Shown piece after piece: positions 26,226-40,200 of a DNA stretch of 64,000 bases. The DNA lies in the NCBI GenBank assembly GCA_020055645.1, contig CM034546.1:101804001-101868000 (forward strand). The letters are read 5' to 3'. This DNA is from Tomocerus qinae. Taxonomy: Eukaryota > Arthropoda > Collembola > Entomobryomorpha > Tomoceridae. Under the pieces are notes generated by a model, which was not told where the DNA came from, searched no databases, and saw only the letters and a list, made by a program, of their open reading frames with translations. The stretch's first letter is position 1. Each line of letters begins with the position of its first letter. A program made the translations under genes and the position numbers.

Positions 26226-27992
26226 ATGTGTGGAGGCGATGCCCAATTTCAAAATGTGCTACTCCTTGGAGTATCATTTATGTTTGTATTCACAGCGTTT
26301 CAAACTATGGGAAATATTGAGGTACATTTACTACTAAATGTCAAATTTGTTTAATTGATGCATATTTCATTTAAAAGCTCATTGTGTGATTTTAATTTGC
26401 AGCAAACTGTCTTGAAAAGCATACAAACAGAAATTCCATCCTTTAAAGGAGATGGCTACACGAGTCTGGCAATTATTTATGCCGTTTTCTCAATTTCAAA
26501 CTGGCTGGCTCCGTCCATTGTTGCTGTTATTAAAGCTAAAAGTGCTATGATATTTGGAGCTGTTTTATACACAGCGTTTATTGCAAGTTTTCTTTACCCA
26601 AAAACATGGCTTTTATACGGGATGTCAGGGATTTTGGGTTTGGGAGCAGCTGTTCTTTGGACAGCTCAAGGGAATTACTTAACACTGTGTTCCAACGAAG
26701 AGACAATGTCCCAGAATGCTGGCGTTTTCTGGGCGATACTGCAGAGCAGGTAAATATAATGACAGAATAATAAAATGCTATTCGTACAACGCAAGATGTA
26801 TAATGACATTGATTATTTTTTGTCTGTATAGTATGTTCATTGGAAATCTCTTTGTCTTTTGGCAATTTGAGGGAAAAACTCAGATTGATTTTGACACTCG
26901 GACATTAGTTTTTGCAGTACTCACGGGTATAGCTATAGTTGGTGTAATATGTCTCCTGTTTCTAAGAAATCCAGAGTAAGTTGCTAAATCATATGATTTT
27001 CTTCGCAAATCATTTCTAAATCTAGTTATTAATGTCAAACGGTTTGTATTAAACAGAGCTTGTGTAGAAGAACATGACGATACTATGACTCTTCCAGTTA
27101 CAAATGAAAACGCCACGTCTGCCTTAAAGAAATCTTTGAAACTATTTACCCGAAGAAATATGATATTATTGGCTTTCACCTTCTTTTACACGGGAATTGA
27201 GTTGTCCTTCTTCAGCGGAGTGTACTCCTCATGTATCGGCTTTACAAATCAATTAGGAGAGGCTAAAAGACTTGTTGGACTCTGTGGGATTTTAGTCGGG
27301 GCTGGGGAAGTTCTTGGAGGAGCTTTATTTGGACTGCTGGGATCTAAAATTAATTTTGGAGGTATTTCTACAATACTTGCAGACTTTATTGTTGACATTT
27401 TGCAATATTTAGTATTTCAATAGTTAGTTTCTAATGTTCACAGGACGAGATCCGATAGTTCTTCTTGGATTCCTATGCCACACGTTGGCTTTCTACTTGG
27501 TATTCATCAATCTGCCGAATGATTCCAATTTAGGACCAACAGAAACATTTTCTTACATAAATCCTCCATCGGCCATTGTGGCCATGATTTGCGCATTTTT
27601 GCTGGGTAAAATACCGACCTAATTTTCCCATTATTTATGAAACAGCAGATTGTAAAAATAGTTGTTTTGAAATAGGTTTCGGAGATGCGTGCTACAACAC
27701 TCAGATATACTCGATACTAGGGGGATTGTATCCAGACGAGTCAGCTCCTGCATTCGCTCTTTTCAAATTCACCCAATCAGCAGCTGCAGCTGGCTCATTC
27801 TTCTACAGTGCTGTACTTCCTCTTCGGGTTCAATTAGGGATTTTACAAACATTTTGTGTGATAGGCTCATTTACCTTTTTCATAGTCGAATGGGAAACTG
27901 TAAGGAAGCAGAGGGATACCGTAAGTATTGCAACTGAATCTTCAGTAGACGGAGAGGAAGAGGAGGAGGAGGAAGATCAGAAATTCAATTAA
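26226..27992 (+). CDS. MFSD11: MFSD11, UNC93-like major facilitator protein
   Basis: Six exons (26226-26321, 26403-26749, 26832-26975, 27057-27361, 27444-27605, 27676-27992) encode 456 residues, close to the ~450 of vertebrate MFSD11. The first segment, NVLLLGVSFMFVFTAFQTMG, followed by QTVLKSIQ is the UNC93/MFSD11 signature. Further hallmarks are GLGAAVLWTAQGNYLT, NAGVFWAILQSSMFIGNLFV and FFYTGIELSFFSGVY, plus GGLYPDESAPAFALFKF near the end. About 12 hydrophobic segments fit the major facilitator fold. The natural substrate of this family is not established. The ATG at 26226 was chosen because vertebrate proteins also begin about ten residues before the first membrane segment; the frame stays open upstream to 26064, so a longer N-terminus is possible if the upstream sequence is not an intron. 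The C-terminus is a poly-Glu tail. Confidence 0.93.
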
Positions 27993-30482
27993 ATAATCCA
28001 GACATTAAACTGAATGTGTACATAACTTATTTGTAATTAGAATATGTAGGAGAATGTCAGCTTGATTCATCAGGGCTTTATTTGTACTAGAATAGCGTGT
28101 GTCTGTAATCTGTATTTAGTAGTTGTACTTATGTTCACTCTATTGAGTTAGACTATTGTTTATATCTATGGGCTAGATTAAGATCTGTGATTGACTCATG
28201 AACTTATAATAATTAATAAATCAATCATGAAGATTACAAAATTGTAATCACTTCCATAAACTTGTGATAATTGTAATTAGCGTGTATAAAGTGTACCAAT
28301 CCTTAATAGCTTATTGCTAAATAGTAAGACTAATTGCTATCTTCTCCATATCCTAATACACTTAAGTTGTATGTATCTGGACAAATGACTTTTATTTATA
28401 TTATTATGTAAGATAAGGTTTCTACCAACGGTAGCATAAGACAAGTCAAAACCGAAGTATGTAGAAAGTCGGAAAAAGGGGTTCTGCATTTTAATTTTTG
28501 AGTTCAGCTAATTTGAACACTTTTATTGTCGTGTTTGAGTATTAGTATTAAATCGTATTATTACAATTTTCCTTTTAATATATTGAGTCGGGAATGTATA
28601 AGCGAGGTACCTATCTATCTAGTTAAATTTTAAAAGCATTTTAGTAAGTATGAAGTAAGGACGACTATTTAAAACCAATTGTTCTTCCCTGTTCGTATGT
28701 ATTTGTACTGAGTAATTCAATAAAATTTTTACTGGAGATTTTATTGCGGATATTTTCAAGTATTTTTGAATTTGTTGATAATAGCTGCAAATGTAAAAGA
28801 CAGTAGGTTCGTAGAGAGCATTGGATATGCATAATTTAACCCTTAAATTACTACATACTGAAAAAAATACCTGAAATACTGCAGTAACAGCCTGAAAACT
28901 ATATAAATACATCTGAAATCCTTATAAGTGGTTCCATTTTAAATACGTATTCGGGTTTAGTAAATGTTCCGCGTTTATAATATAACATGTATACAAATAG
29001 CCCATTTGTATCCAAACTATGGAATCTGTAACTGTAATGTATCATCTGTCTTTTTATTATTTTCAATTACCAAATAAGTGCCTAATAATGTTATCAATTA
29101 ATGTACCAAACTTCCAAACTAAGAGTGTAGGAACGACTCTCAAATTTTCATGTTGTAAATTAAAGCTTAATTTTAAGTCTAACTATACATCTATATCTAT
29201 CTAATGCTGATATGGATATAAATTATCCATTCATAAATACATATATAATTTTATGGTGAAATGCAATAAACGCAACATCTGAATCAATTGTTTCGGTGTG
29301 TATTCATTTTGTATTATACTATTTGTGGATATACATTTCCTTGCATAATGATTTAGTAATGAATTTGAGGTACTACTAATATATAAATTGAAATGTTTAT
29401 TGCTATTATAATTTTCTGGAATTACAATAAAATTCCTTTCCCACAGTTCTCATTCATGCATCTGTTAACTTTAGGACCTGTTTATTAAGTCTTCTGCAAA
29501 TGTAATGATTAGCGGATGTCTTTACTCTATTTTCAAAGCCAAACCCATATTATCATTAAGTTAGGTAGAAATGTATTTTTATTAGTATGTTAAATATGTT
29601 TAGGTAATATATGTACCTACTGCATACTACTATAGATAGGTAAGTACATATACGAAGGATTATCAGATTTGGCTACTACAAGTATGACGTGATGTTTTTA
29701 TAAAATTGTAATACATGTGAATTTCTATTTCTGGTGCATTACAGCATTTACAAAATACAGCTAACAAAGATACTTAATTTAATCACTGATATCAATCAGC
29801 ATACCAGCTGCACTTAAACATTCATTTATGCTTTTACGCTGAATAGTGATTAGCAGTATGACTGTGTTCAAATGACTAACTCCTTTTCCAATAATTTACA
29901 ACAACGGAAACAAAACCTATTGAAGGAAGATATACATGCATTTATAATTGTAGCATATATTCATATCATTGGCATTTTTGTCATCATCAGCTTAATATTT
30001 TCTGCCCACATGTATACAAGCTTCAATTACTTAAAATTCTACTTATCCCCGACTTTGTTCATCTCATAATGTCTCATGAGTAATATTCTAGAAAAAACGA
30101 ATGAAAATAGGCATCAGAAGGTCTTGTTTTTTTATTTCCGTTTGAAAATAGGCACAGTACGTATTTCATGTACATATGTACATTAAGCATTAGAATTGAA
30201 TTCACCCAGACTGTACATATGCGTAGATATATAGCCTTCACTTTTAATTTTGAGAAAATATGGTTACCTATGTGGTCTCTATTCATCCTGACTTTAATTT
30301 GCATTTATATAATGTTCAAATGTAAATACGCACACAGAGAAGAAAAATCTTAGCTTTTGCCTACTGTAAATAAAGTTGTCACACAATGCTCTTAAATGTG
30401 GTACTCAAAAATGACAAATGAAGCATTTTGAACAATTGCATTGTTGATTCTATTTAAATTCAAATGCTATTGCGTTTCCAAA
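27993..30482. other. Intergenic DNA
   Basis: AT-rich with no supported gene. A short inverted repeat, GATTACAA with TTGTAATC two bases away, lies near 28230 and is typical of chance in AT-rich DNA. The MFSD11 3' UTR occupies the left end. Confidence 0.45.
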
Positions 30483-30517
30483 TATATAAAAGTGGAAAAT
30501 TCTTCTAGATCCACAGT
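30483..30517 (+). promoter_or_regulatory. TATA box and initiator of the small secreted-peptide gene
   Basis: TATATAAAAG at 30483-30492 is followed about 30 bases later by CACAGT, an arthropod-like initiator, at 30513-30517. The start codon of the secreted peptide follows about 75 bases downstream, so the leader would be short. Confidence 0.6.
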
Positions 30518-30589
30518 ACAGTCCAATACATCACAACTTGTGTTTGAGTCGTGGAGGATTTTTCAAGAGTTTCAAATATTTTGTCGAAA

Positions 30590-31276
30590 ATGGTATCAAA
30601 GATTTTAATCTTAACCATCGCCATTACTCTAGCAGTTAGCTGCTACGGAGTTCCCCACCATCATCCCGATCATAATGGAAACTCCACTGATGTAAGTAAA
30701 ATATCACTCAATCTAGTTCATCACATGAGAAAGGACAGAACAAAAATATTTAGCAAAAAAGCAGTATAAGTTTACTAATTACGCATTTTAATATTTTGCA
30801 AGCAGATGCCGATGCCACCTCATCATCCTATGCCTATGGATCCAAGATTTTTCTTCAATCGTAAGTCCTAAATTTATCAAAATAGGTGTAATTATTTAAT
30901 TCATTCAAACATAATCTACCATCGATATAGAAGGCTTTAGTGTAGTCATTCTGTTGAACCACTAAAGGAATATGCAGATATTGCTGTATAGTCTCAAATA
31001 CTTTTTTTATGTTCACGAGAGAAATGGTACTACGCAATTACGCATACTGTGCAGTTAGAGTTTAGAAATAATGTTTCCAATATTCCAATACATTTGCAGT
31101 TTTGTCCTTCACCTTGAATTTTTACAAACTGTTTTCTAGTATTTCGCCCATTCTTCATTCCGTTGCCGTTTTTCCAAATTCCAACGTCACCAACTACGGC
31201 GACAACGACAACCACGACTGCTGCTACTACTGCTTCTACTACTACTGGCACTACCACAACTATGACTCCTCCGTAG
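30590..31276 (+). CDS. Small secreted His/Met/Phe-rich peptide with a Thr-rich tail
   Basis: Three exons (30590-30691, 30806-30860, 31140-31276) join in phase to give 97 residues. The family was not recognised. A clear signal peptide (MVSKILILTIAITLAVSCYG) is followed by a His-rich stretch VPHHHPDHNG, a Met/Pro/His exon (MPMPPHHPMPMDPRFFFN), an aromatic stretch LFRPFFIPLPFFQIP, then about 35 residues that are mostly threonine with some alanine, as in mucin-type O-glycosylated tails. There are no cysteines in the mature part. It may be a secreted matrix, mucous or antimicrobial-type peptide, or a metal binder through His and Met; none of these is shown. The gene has its own TATA/initiator promoter, fitting strong tissue-specific expression. 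The acceptor of exon 3 could instead be the CAG at 31099, but that choice breaks the frame. Confidence 0.7.
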
Positions 31277-34200
31277 AAGAATTCGAAAATAAATTCTTGC
31301 TAAGGATCATCCTCCTTAGCAATTCTTCAAAAGTCATAATGATACTCAACTGTTCATTCGATATTTTTGTCAGTTTAGAGTCTGAATCAATAAATGACTT
31401 TAACCAAACAACAATAATTTTTATTTTGCACATTTTTATGCAGCTTAAGGTTTCCCAATATCCATCTAACTAACAAGTGCTATTTTCTAGCAAAATATTT
31501 ACATTATCATTTTTTAATCCAATAGTTCATCACCTTTCCAGAGCAATATAAACAAAAGGGAAAGAATGTTTTTGGCAAAGAAACTGAAATTATAAATAAA
31601 CAAAAAAATAATAGATTTTTATCTGGTTCGCTCTGTCTCTTCCATGTCCAAAAGAATGTATGGAAGGTTCTTGGATAAGTTTCTGCACACAAATAATGCT
31701 ATTGGCCTACATGATGTGAAGTATATGTATATTATAAGCCATAAGTACAATTGGTAAGTTATTAAATCGTGGTAAATGTTGTAGAGGAGTAGTTGGTAGG
31801 TATTTGAAAACGAGAGTCATAGACCCAGAGGGGATGTCAAGTCAATTGCAGTGCAATGTCAGGAGAGTGACATTTGTTTCATTCTTCTGAGAATCCGACA
31901 CCCTAGTAGTCACCACAAATATTTCATCCATGCCCTGGCTTTGTCTTGCCTATGAGACCACCATAACAAGCAAGATTCTACAAAATCTATAAAGATCTAC
32001 CTTATCATGATACTAAATATATGCATTAATATATTTATTTGGGTGAGAGCCAATATACTAAATACAGACATCACACTCAACATTTTATAGAGTAGAAGGG
32101 CATTCTTTACACTTAAAACTAACATTACGTTTTGTAATTATTTTGTACAAGATAACATTGCCGTTTTTTGCTAGTTTCTGCTTTGAGACTACAGCAGCAG
32201 CTTTAATGATTCAAAATGCAATATACTACCTTTAAAAAGATTACCAATTTGAACATAGCCGTATTAACAAAGGTTTATATGGGATCCTTGCAAAATATTA
32301 AGGATTCAGGTTGTTCTTGTTAAGGTTACACTTTGGCCCTGCATAGCAACCACAGGGGACTATCAAAATGCATGTTAAAAAATCTTTTACATCGACTATT
32401 ATAACTTCCGGAGGATCAGTCTGATTTTTATGGAACCTACATTTTTGGAACCGTGGACTATCAAGGAACAAAAGTTACCATTCGGAATTTTGATATAGTT
32501 GCTTTAAATGGACCAAAAACATCAACGTTTTATAAAAAACTAAAAATGACTCATTTTTTTGGGAATTTGATTTTTTTAAATGCATTTAAAACAACTATAT
32601 CAAAATTCCGAATGGTAACTTTTGTTCCTTGATAGTCCACGGTTCCAAAAATGTAGGTCCCATAAAAATCAGACTGATCCTCCGGAAGTTATAACAGTCG
32701 ATGTAAAGATATTATGATGAATTTTAAATGCATGGAGGTTGACCCGAATTGCTGATGATGGAATACCGAGGGCATAAGTCAATGCAATTCCAAAAAATTA
32801 GTTTCTAGGAAACGGGGAAGTGTATTATATTATAAAGATTTCTATACTGACTTGTATAGTAGCATTTCCACCTGTCGTCATTGGCAATGTTATTACAAAT
32901 ACTTTAGTACAAAATCTTTTTTGTTTGCATCTTGCTTCAATGCATTCATACTTGTAAGTTTAAGTTATAACCATGGTTGTTATAACTACTATCAAAGATG
33001 TCTATTGTCCATGTGACATAAACGGCCATCAAGTACAAGCATTGACACCGTAGTCATAGTGATATAGTACTAACCAAAGTACTAACCAATAGATTTACAA
33101 ATATTATACCATAAGACGGCCGTTTATGCCGCATGGAATTCATTTTGTTATTGACTTGATAGCATCTTGTTTATCAATATTGCACTGCCAAAACTTCCCC
33201 TTGAGGTAGTGGAATGGCCGGGTAGGTTAACTATGGGGTTTCGGATGTGACAATTGACGGGTTAAATTTTGGAAATTATATTTTTTTCGTTAGCAACCAA
33301 CGTAAACAGCGTCCTTAAGTTTGTCTTTCCTATGCGTGGAATATGAGATAACTATGCGAACCAAAGATAAGTATGCGATATGAAGACATCGTGGCTTTGA
33401 ATGTGACAAACTGTACCACTTTACTGACGTTTCGCTTCACATTATTCACATTCATTGGTATCCGATTTCAGGAAAATATTTGGCTACCCTTGTCACAGTA
33501 AGATTCTTGAATAAATACCACTAGAAAACAAAGTAGCAAGTGAAAAATAGTATTATTTACTTTCTAGTTTACATACTTTTTACTAGCTAAACAACGTAGT
33601 TCCAATACAAGACAATTTAACGTAAGGCATTCTTAGTAGTATTATTAATGGATACTACAATATTGTAAGCAATACAATTAAATATATCTGAATAACAAAA
33701 TTACATAGTACAATTCTGAACTTAGTAGTAATAAAGGAAGTCGATGCGATGCAAAATACAAATTTAACTTTGGCTTGAACTTAAATGACCTACGTATAGG
33801 TACACTCTTTTTGTACCAATTACAATTTTAATAATCACTCTGAAACGTGATAATACGATGTGCGATGAATCTATTTATAGAATCATAAGTCTTCTTACAT
33901 TGTAAATTGTAACCTGCCCATTTAAAGTCCTATGGCAGAGCCGAATTGAAGACATTCCATTGTTGAACAAGATAAACCGAAAACTAATCCAAATAAATCT
34001 TTAAGCAGCAAAACTGATTACAGTATGCAAAATGACATAATATGCCACATCGGCCAAAATGCATTGGATTAGTAATAACTAATAACTGATAACCATACTT
34101 ACTGCTTAAACCAGCACTTAATAGTATTAGAATGTACGGTAAATATAACAGGAGGGCTAATTTTCAGCAGTTTGTGCTACTTCAGACAAGTCCCAACAGG

Positions 34201-37200
34201 CAGTTTGATAATAATTAGTGTGTCAAAATGAAAACGTATAATATTCTCCTACGTGGCAACAAATGACATTTGCATGACAATTAATTAGCACTGTAAATTA
34301 GTACAAAATCTCCTGTCAGTGTCACTCACAAGTAGTCTTTGTCGTTGTTTGTTTCCAACTGAAATGTACTGCATCTTAATTCTGAATTAACAAAGTGTAA
34401 TAAATTATAAATAGTAGGTAAGACTTAATTATCAATTTAAAACAACACTGACAACTTGTGTTAGTTATAATCAGCTACACAAGTCAAAGACCAGAGACTT
34501 TTACATAAAATGTAATGAGTTTACTTAAGCACACGCTAAAACTTCACTAACACAGACATTTGGTTTGTATTTCCATATGATTAAAGTAAATTAAAAAAAA
34601 CGTACCTAAAGTACTCATTACAGGTAACGCATAACTATGCATGTATCTGAATCATTTCGTGAATTCATGAATATTGTGTACACAGATCTGTATTAACAAA
34701 TTTGAAATAATTGTTTTAAACGCTCATAAACTTAGTTTGACAAACAGCGTTCATCTATAAACGCTGGTCTGAATATTATTGTAAACAAAGATTTTAGAAT
34801 TGTTTACGTGTAGTAAATAGAAAAATCAAGACTTTTTAAATGGGTAATTTACTTTGACTTTATCATAGCATCACTGCGACTAGGACTATTTGCTTGGAAT
34901 AGAATTTTTTCTAGGTCATATTGTATATGTATTTAGGAGTTGTGTATGGGAATTACAAATTACCTCTATTGATCTATTTAAAATACCCATGTGAAATACT
35001 TGAAACTACATAGCTAAATAACAGGAGAGTTAATATTAATCTAATAGGGTAAGCACTACATTTATCACATACCTAAAGTGAGTAGTAGCTTTTTATAAAT
35101 AACTTAGGATAATCAACTGCATCATACTCAGATGCAGTTTGCAAGGCTTTTGCTATTAATTAGCCTTCATTCTAGATTCATGGGTGATTTATTGAGATTG
35201 TTTCATACAAGTTCAGAACAATAATGAGATTGGCAATGAGGATCTAAACAACTATTAAAATACTCATTTTATACAGTCGACTAATGTCATATCTCATTTG
35301 AATATTTTCTAATGTATGCACTTAGAGAGTAAAGAACGGTGCCAAGTGGCCCCAAGTATAATAATACTTTATCCTTTTCGCAAGTAGATCGGTAAATATT
35401 ATTTTTACTGCCTTCGATAAACCTTTCAGGTTAGAAATGCCACATTACATTTAGTGATGAGGCTTTTCGATTTTTAAATGCTTATAAACCTTTCATAATC
35501 CCTTAAATGACTAAAATATACTGGCATTTTGAAATGAACATGTTTCTACTTTGAAGAAATGAATTAGAAAACAGAAAATTGTGGGTAATCCTGTAAAATG
35601 TAACTTTTAAGTGATTCACACTAAAATGGGTCTAAAGGTTGACCGTTTTTGGGGCTAGACAGAGGATTTTGGTGCTCTCCGGGTGGTATGATTGCTCATT
35701 AGGCCTACCACATGCATGCAGTATATACTCATGCGTATTTTTATCGTAAAATAAGCAAAGAGACTTAAGGATAAGTGTCGCCGGTAGAAAAAATAACAAA
35801 CCCGTGCCGAGGTTATCGGATATTTCGTTGTTTACTAACGATAATACAGAATGTCGAGTTGTCATATTGTAATTGTATCAGTACATGAAAATATTTAATG
35901 TTTTACGTGTCGAAAATGTAGTAAGGCCACATGGCTCCAATGTTCTGTGAAGTCTTTTGACTTTCTAATTAAGAAAACTTTATTTATAAACATCCCCTAC
36001 GATATTGTCATCACCTACAGATAACAAGGGCTTTTCTGAGTAACCGATTACTACTTACTTGAGTGAGTAATTCACATGGATGCATGTATTCATCTATAGA
36101 ATGTACATACTATATAAATAAAGTTGAGATTCAGTTTCACGGAGTGTCTACGGAAAGCTATAACATTCTAAGAAGAGGTACATTACCTTGTATTTTGGGA
36201 ATGTAATTACTACACTGTCATTGTTGCTAGTTCCTCCGTGTCCTTTCTGCTGCAATTTCATTGTGAACAAAAGGATGCATGTGCACAAGCAAGGAAGACA
36301 ATGAAACATTATAAAATGATAAGGTACCTAAATGTCATTTTATGCGCAATAAAACTAAAGTAATTGTATCACAAACATTCACAGTCTCAAATTGAAAAAA
36401 AGAAATTTAAAAAAATGCCTTAATATCTTTTGAGTGTCGTAGTTTGTGCAGTCTTTGTTCTACTTCATTCCATTTAATCTTGTTTTGCTGCAAAGTGCTC
36501 TTTCTCTGCACTTCACATGAATGCAATATCAACCCTATCTGTTACATATTAACTGTCGCATACTACGCTTGATGCTCTTGTGGCTAAGCTTCGGTTAGTA
36601 CATATGCGTACCCAGATACTCTACAACTCAGTTATAAATAATAGAATTTAGATTAACTGCAAAGGTCAATTAAAACTTTTTACTGCACAGTATCTACTAA
36701 CCAACTCTATATATAAGTGTAAAGTGTAAATGTAAACAACATCCAACTATAGCTACTTTTAAGCCTAACTAGTTCAACTTGGATTCCACCCCAGTTTCAT
36801 GCATTGTTACCGACTTCTTTATAACTCGGGGAAAGCAATGGCACACATTCAAAGACCTCATGGAAGAAACTTTCTTTGCCCATTTCTAATTTTAGCCGAG
36901 ACGGAAATCTCCATGTTAGATTTCAGATACCGTTTCTCTCCTCAGTAGGGCAAATACTCTACATACGAATTAATACAAGACATTCCACATGTATTTATTA
37001 TTTTCATGTACTATTTTATTATTTGGCCATGGCTGATCAACATCAACCGCTGTAACAATACCTCTTATTACAGTAAATAAGACTTTTGTCTAAGTTCTTA
37101 AAATTTAAGTACATTAAAAAGCTGATGAAAATGGTAAAGATGTTTTATCAGAAAATGATAATTCTCTTTAGTACTCGACTTTGGCCCTTTGGCAAGAGAA

Positions 37201-40200
37201 TTATGACAAAAAGTGTAAAATAGTTAAAATAAAAATTGGTATCATATTAGATGCACGTGAACCGTATGATAAATTTGAAAAAATCACGATACTTCGGTGT
37301 GACTATTTGATATGAGACTGGTCTAGATTGAGGTTGCTCTTCTAAACCTGTTCGATCCATCATGCTTTATCTGGATTTCATTTTCACGATTAATATAGTA
37401 GAGAATCCTGTGTTTAATTCCGAAGGATTTCAACGCAAGAGCTAGCAGGTGGCAAGAGACACTTTAAATTAGAATATTATTGTGAGTTGTAGGTAGTAAG
37501 TAGGTATATGTTGCTCGGTGGAGTTTCATTTCAACTACCCTTGGCAGACTTCAACTGTCACCGTTCAGTTCAGTTTCAGTGGCACTGTCAACTCAAGTAG
37601 AGAACTTGGGCTAAGATCTATACTGGAAGACGGATGCGTTTAAATCTGGCTTGAGCTTGACTCATCAGGTCTTACGTGATGAGGAGTTACTACGTCCTAC
37701 CCAATGCAATGTAATACTACTTCCATGTGCTGAAATATTTCAACTAATCGTTTAAACAAATCTGTTGTGTATTAATAAATGTATATGTGTATAAATATCC
37801 AATACGAGAGACAGAAATAAAATGATTATTCATTAAACTAACTCACTGTGCATCAACCAACTGGTGACTTGTAAGTAAACAAAAATAAGTTCGCCCCCTT
37901 TGCCAAAATAACTGGGTAACTACCTACCAAATCATCATAACTCAATTTTGGTGTGGTCCATAACAAATGTCGTAGTTATCAAGTAATTATCTTTTTATGA
38001 CCATAATCATCACATTATAATGTAAAAATTGTAATTTATTGTCTTAACCAGCCAATTAATGCAGATAACTTATCTCTAACATCAGTTACTTCCAAAGCAA
38101 TATTAAAGATGAAAAGTAGTGCTGTAAAATAGAGGAGCGTAGTAAGAGATGAATTATTGCAAGTTGGTATCTGTACTCGTCTTCAGATCTCAATTCTCGA
38201 CCCAAGAAAAGGGGAACATTAAAACTGCAGCCAAAACATACTCCAATCAGTCCACGATAATTTCAGGCTTCTCCGCACTATTTCAATCACAACAACGACC
38301 TTAAGTATAACATAATCTAAGATTCTCATATCATTACTTGTTCTATTAGTACCTAACGTAATTTTGAATTTCAGCCTTAATAATAAAATGTGGTGCCGTA
38401 GTGTCATTACTCAGACTGTGCAAACTAGCGTATTAATTCAGATACGGTAGAACCGATCGTGATGATTTTTGCCAAATATTGATGAATTGTAATGTATTAA
38501 CCCATTGAACCATAACTTATTTATTTGTACATAAATAGAGTATATCATTTACGTCCACTGAGCTTAAAAGTTAACGTATTTGTCAAATGACATATTGGGT
38601 TACATTTCCTAGTAGGTCATTGAATTGGTCGACATGAATACCTAGACAGATTATAATCATCGTATCACAGTGTAGAGGGGTACCACTCTCAACTAACGAT
38701 GAATGATTAAACAGTACTTATGTTGTAAAAGACATTTAATTTTTATAGGCTCTTCTTTTTCAGGAAGTAAGTAGTATTTCGTATTGCATACTGAAAACCA
38801 GCGGTTGTACATGACAGCATTATACTAATTGAACGCTAATCACTGGAATATCCGGAACGAATCAGAATGAAATATGAATGACAGTTAACAGGTGGGTAAC
38901 CGACATTAAACGGATATAGTCATCGAGTTCGAGTATAATCTGTAAATGAATGGGCCACACCAAGGAATTTCCGAATGTCTTAATGTAAAGCAAGTTGATT
39001 TGTTCGGTAGTTTCTCATCCTTTCAGCTCCTGTCAGATATTTTTAATTTTGTATGGTCTGAAAAATCTGACGGACCAAGGGCGCAGACTGCAGTTGGTGG
39101 TATTATTATATACCATCTACTATCCATGAGTATGTCTATGAAAATTGTGATTATTCTGATTATAATACACGACAGTCAGAATGCCCAGACTATTCATTTT
39201 TTTCAAGTTAGGTGTTGCTTGTCAATCCTTAGAAGGTCGGCTGTTGTATAGAATTTTTAAGATCATGTCACATGAAATCATAAACGTTATCACTCAAAGG
39301 AATTCGGAGGATAAAGTACTGCTGTCAAAGGATTGGTCAATGACAATTCTGGTACTTTAAAAAATGACGAGAACAACTGGAAAGCAATATAATATTACTG
39401 ATGTAAAACCTTGAAGGAGTCCTTAAGCTAAATTTAGTAGCACGTGTAACAGCATGAAATAAACGGGACTCGTTGTACTTGGAGTATTATAGTTTTAGTA
39501 GTATTGGTTTATGTGATTTTACTCTTTATTTGACACTGCTACTGACACATGATAAAACTACGCATAATATTTCTTCCCTAATACCTCCATCTTATTTTTT
39601 GGAGGAATCTTTGATACTATCGTCGGTTTTGTTTTTGATTGTGATCCGAGAAGAATTCCTGGCAGATTTCTTGGAGTTAGTAACATGTAGGGAGATATGT
39701 GATAGAAAAATGAAAAGGATGTTATGAAGGCAGCAGACAATGGTAGTTTTATCACTGCAAGAAATAATTATAATAGTGATATTGTAAACAAGTTAGGTAG
39801 GTAGTGCAATTTGGTAGTTATAAATAAGGAGCGTAAATTGTATTTTGGTATTAAATAGGTAGATAAAGAGGAAAAATGCAAGTAATTTAAATAGAACAGA
39901 GAAGTACGAGGAGGAGAGGACAGCCGTGTTGATGATGTTGATAAAGTAGACGACTTAAGGAGTAAGTTATGTTTGTTCAACGCTGTAATCGGAGCAAAGC
40001 TGATAAGTCATCCGAATTGGCTTGGCTCCGTTGTCTCCTCGTTTGCTCGAAAGATTTATTTATGTCGTTGTTTGTCCTGCCTGTCTGCTTCCACTTCAGT
40101 ATTCGTCTTCATCTTTTTCTTACTAATAAACCTATAGCCGCAGTTCCTCCGAATACATTCCTCCACCATATCTCTACTATTTAGTAATCACCAAGTATAT

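Noticed and set aside
28225-28245. GATTACAA/TTGTAATC short inverted repeat
   Set aside because: Eight AT-rich pairs with a two-base centre are common by chance in this DNA.
38946-39251. 101-codon plus-strand open frame in the gene-poor stretch
   Set aside because: Low-complexity Ile/Met run, no recognisable domain and no partner exons.
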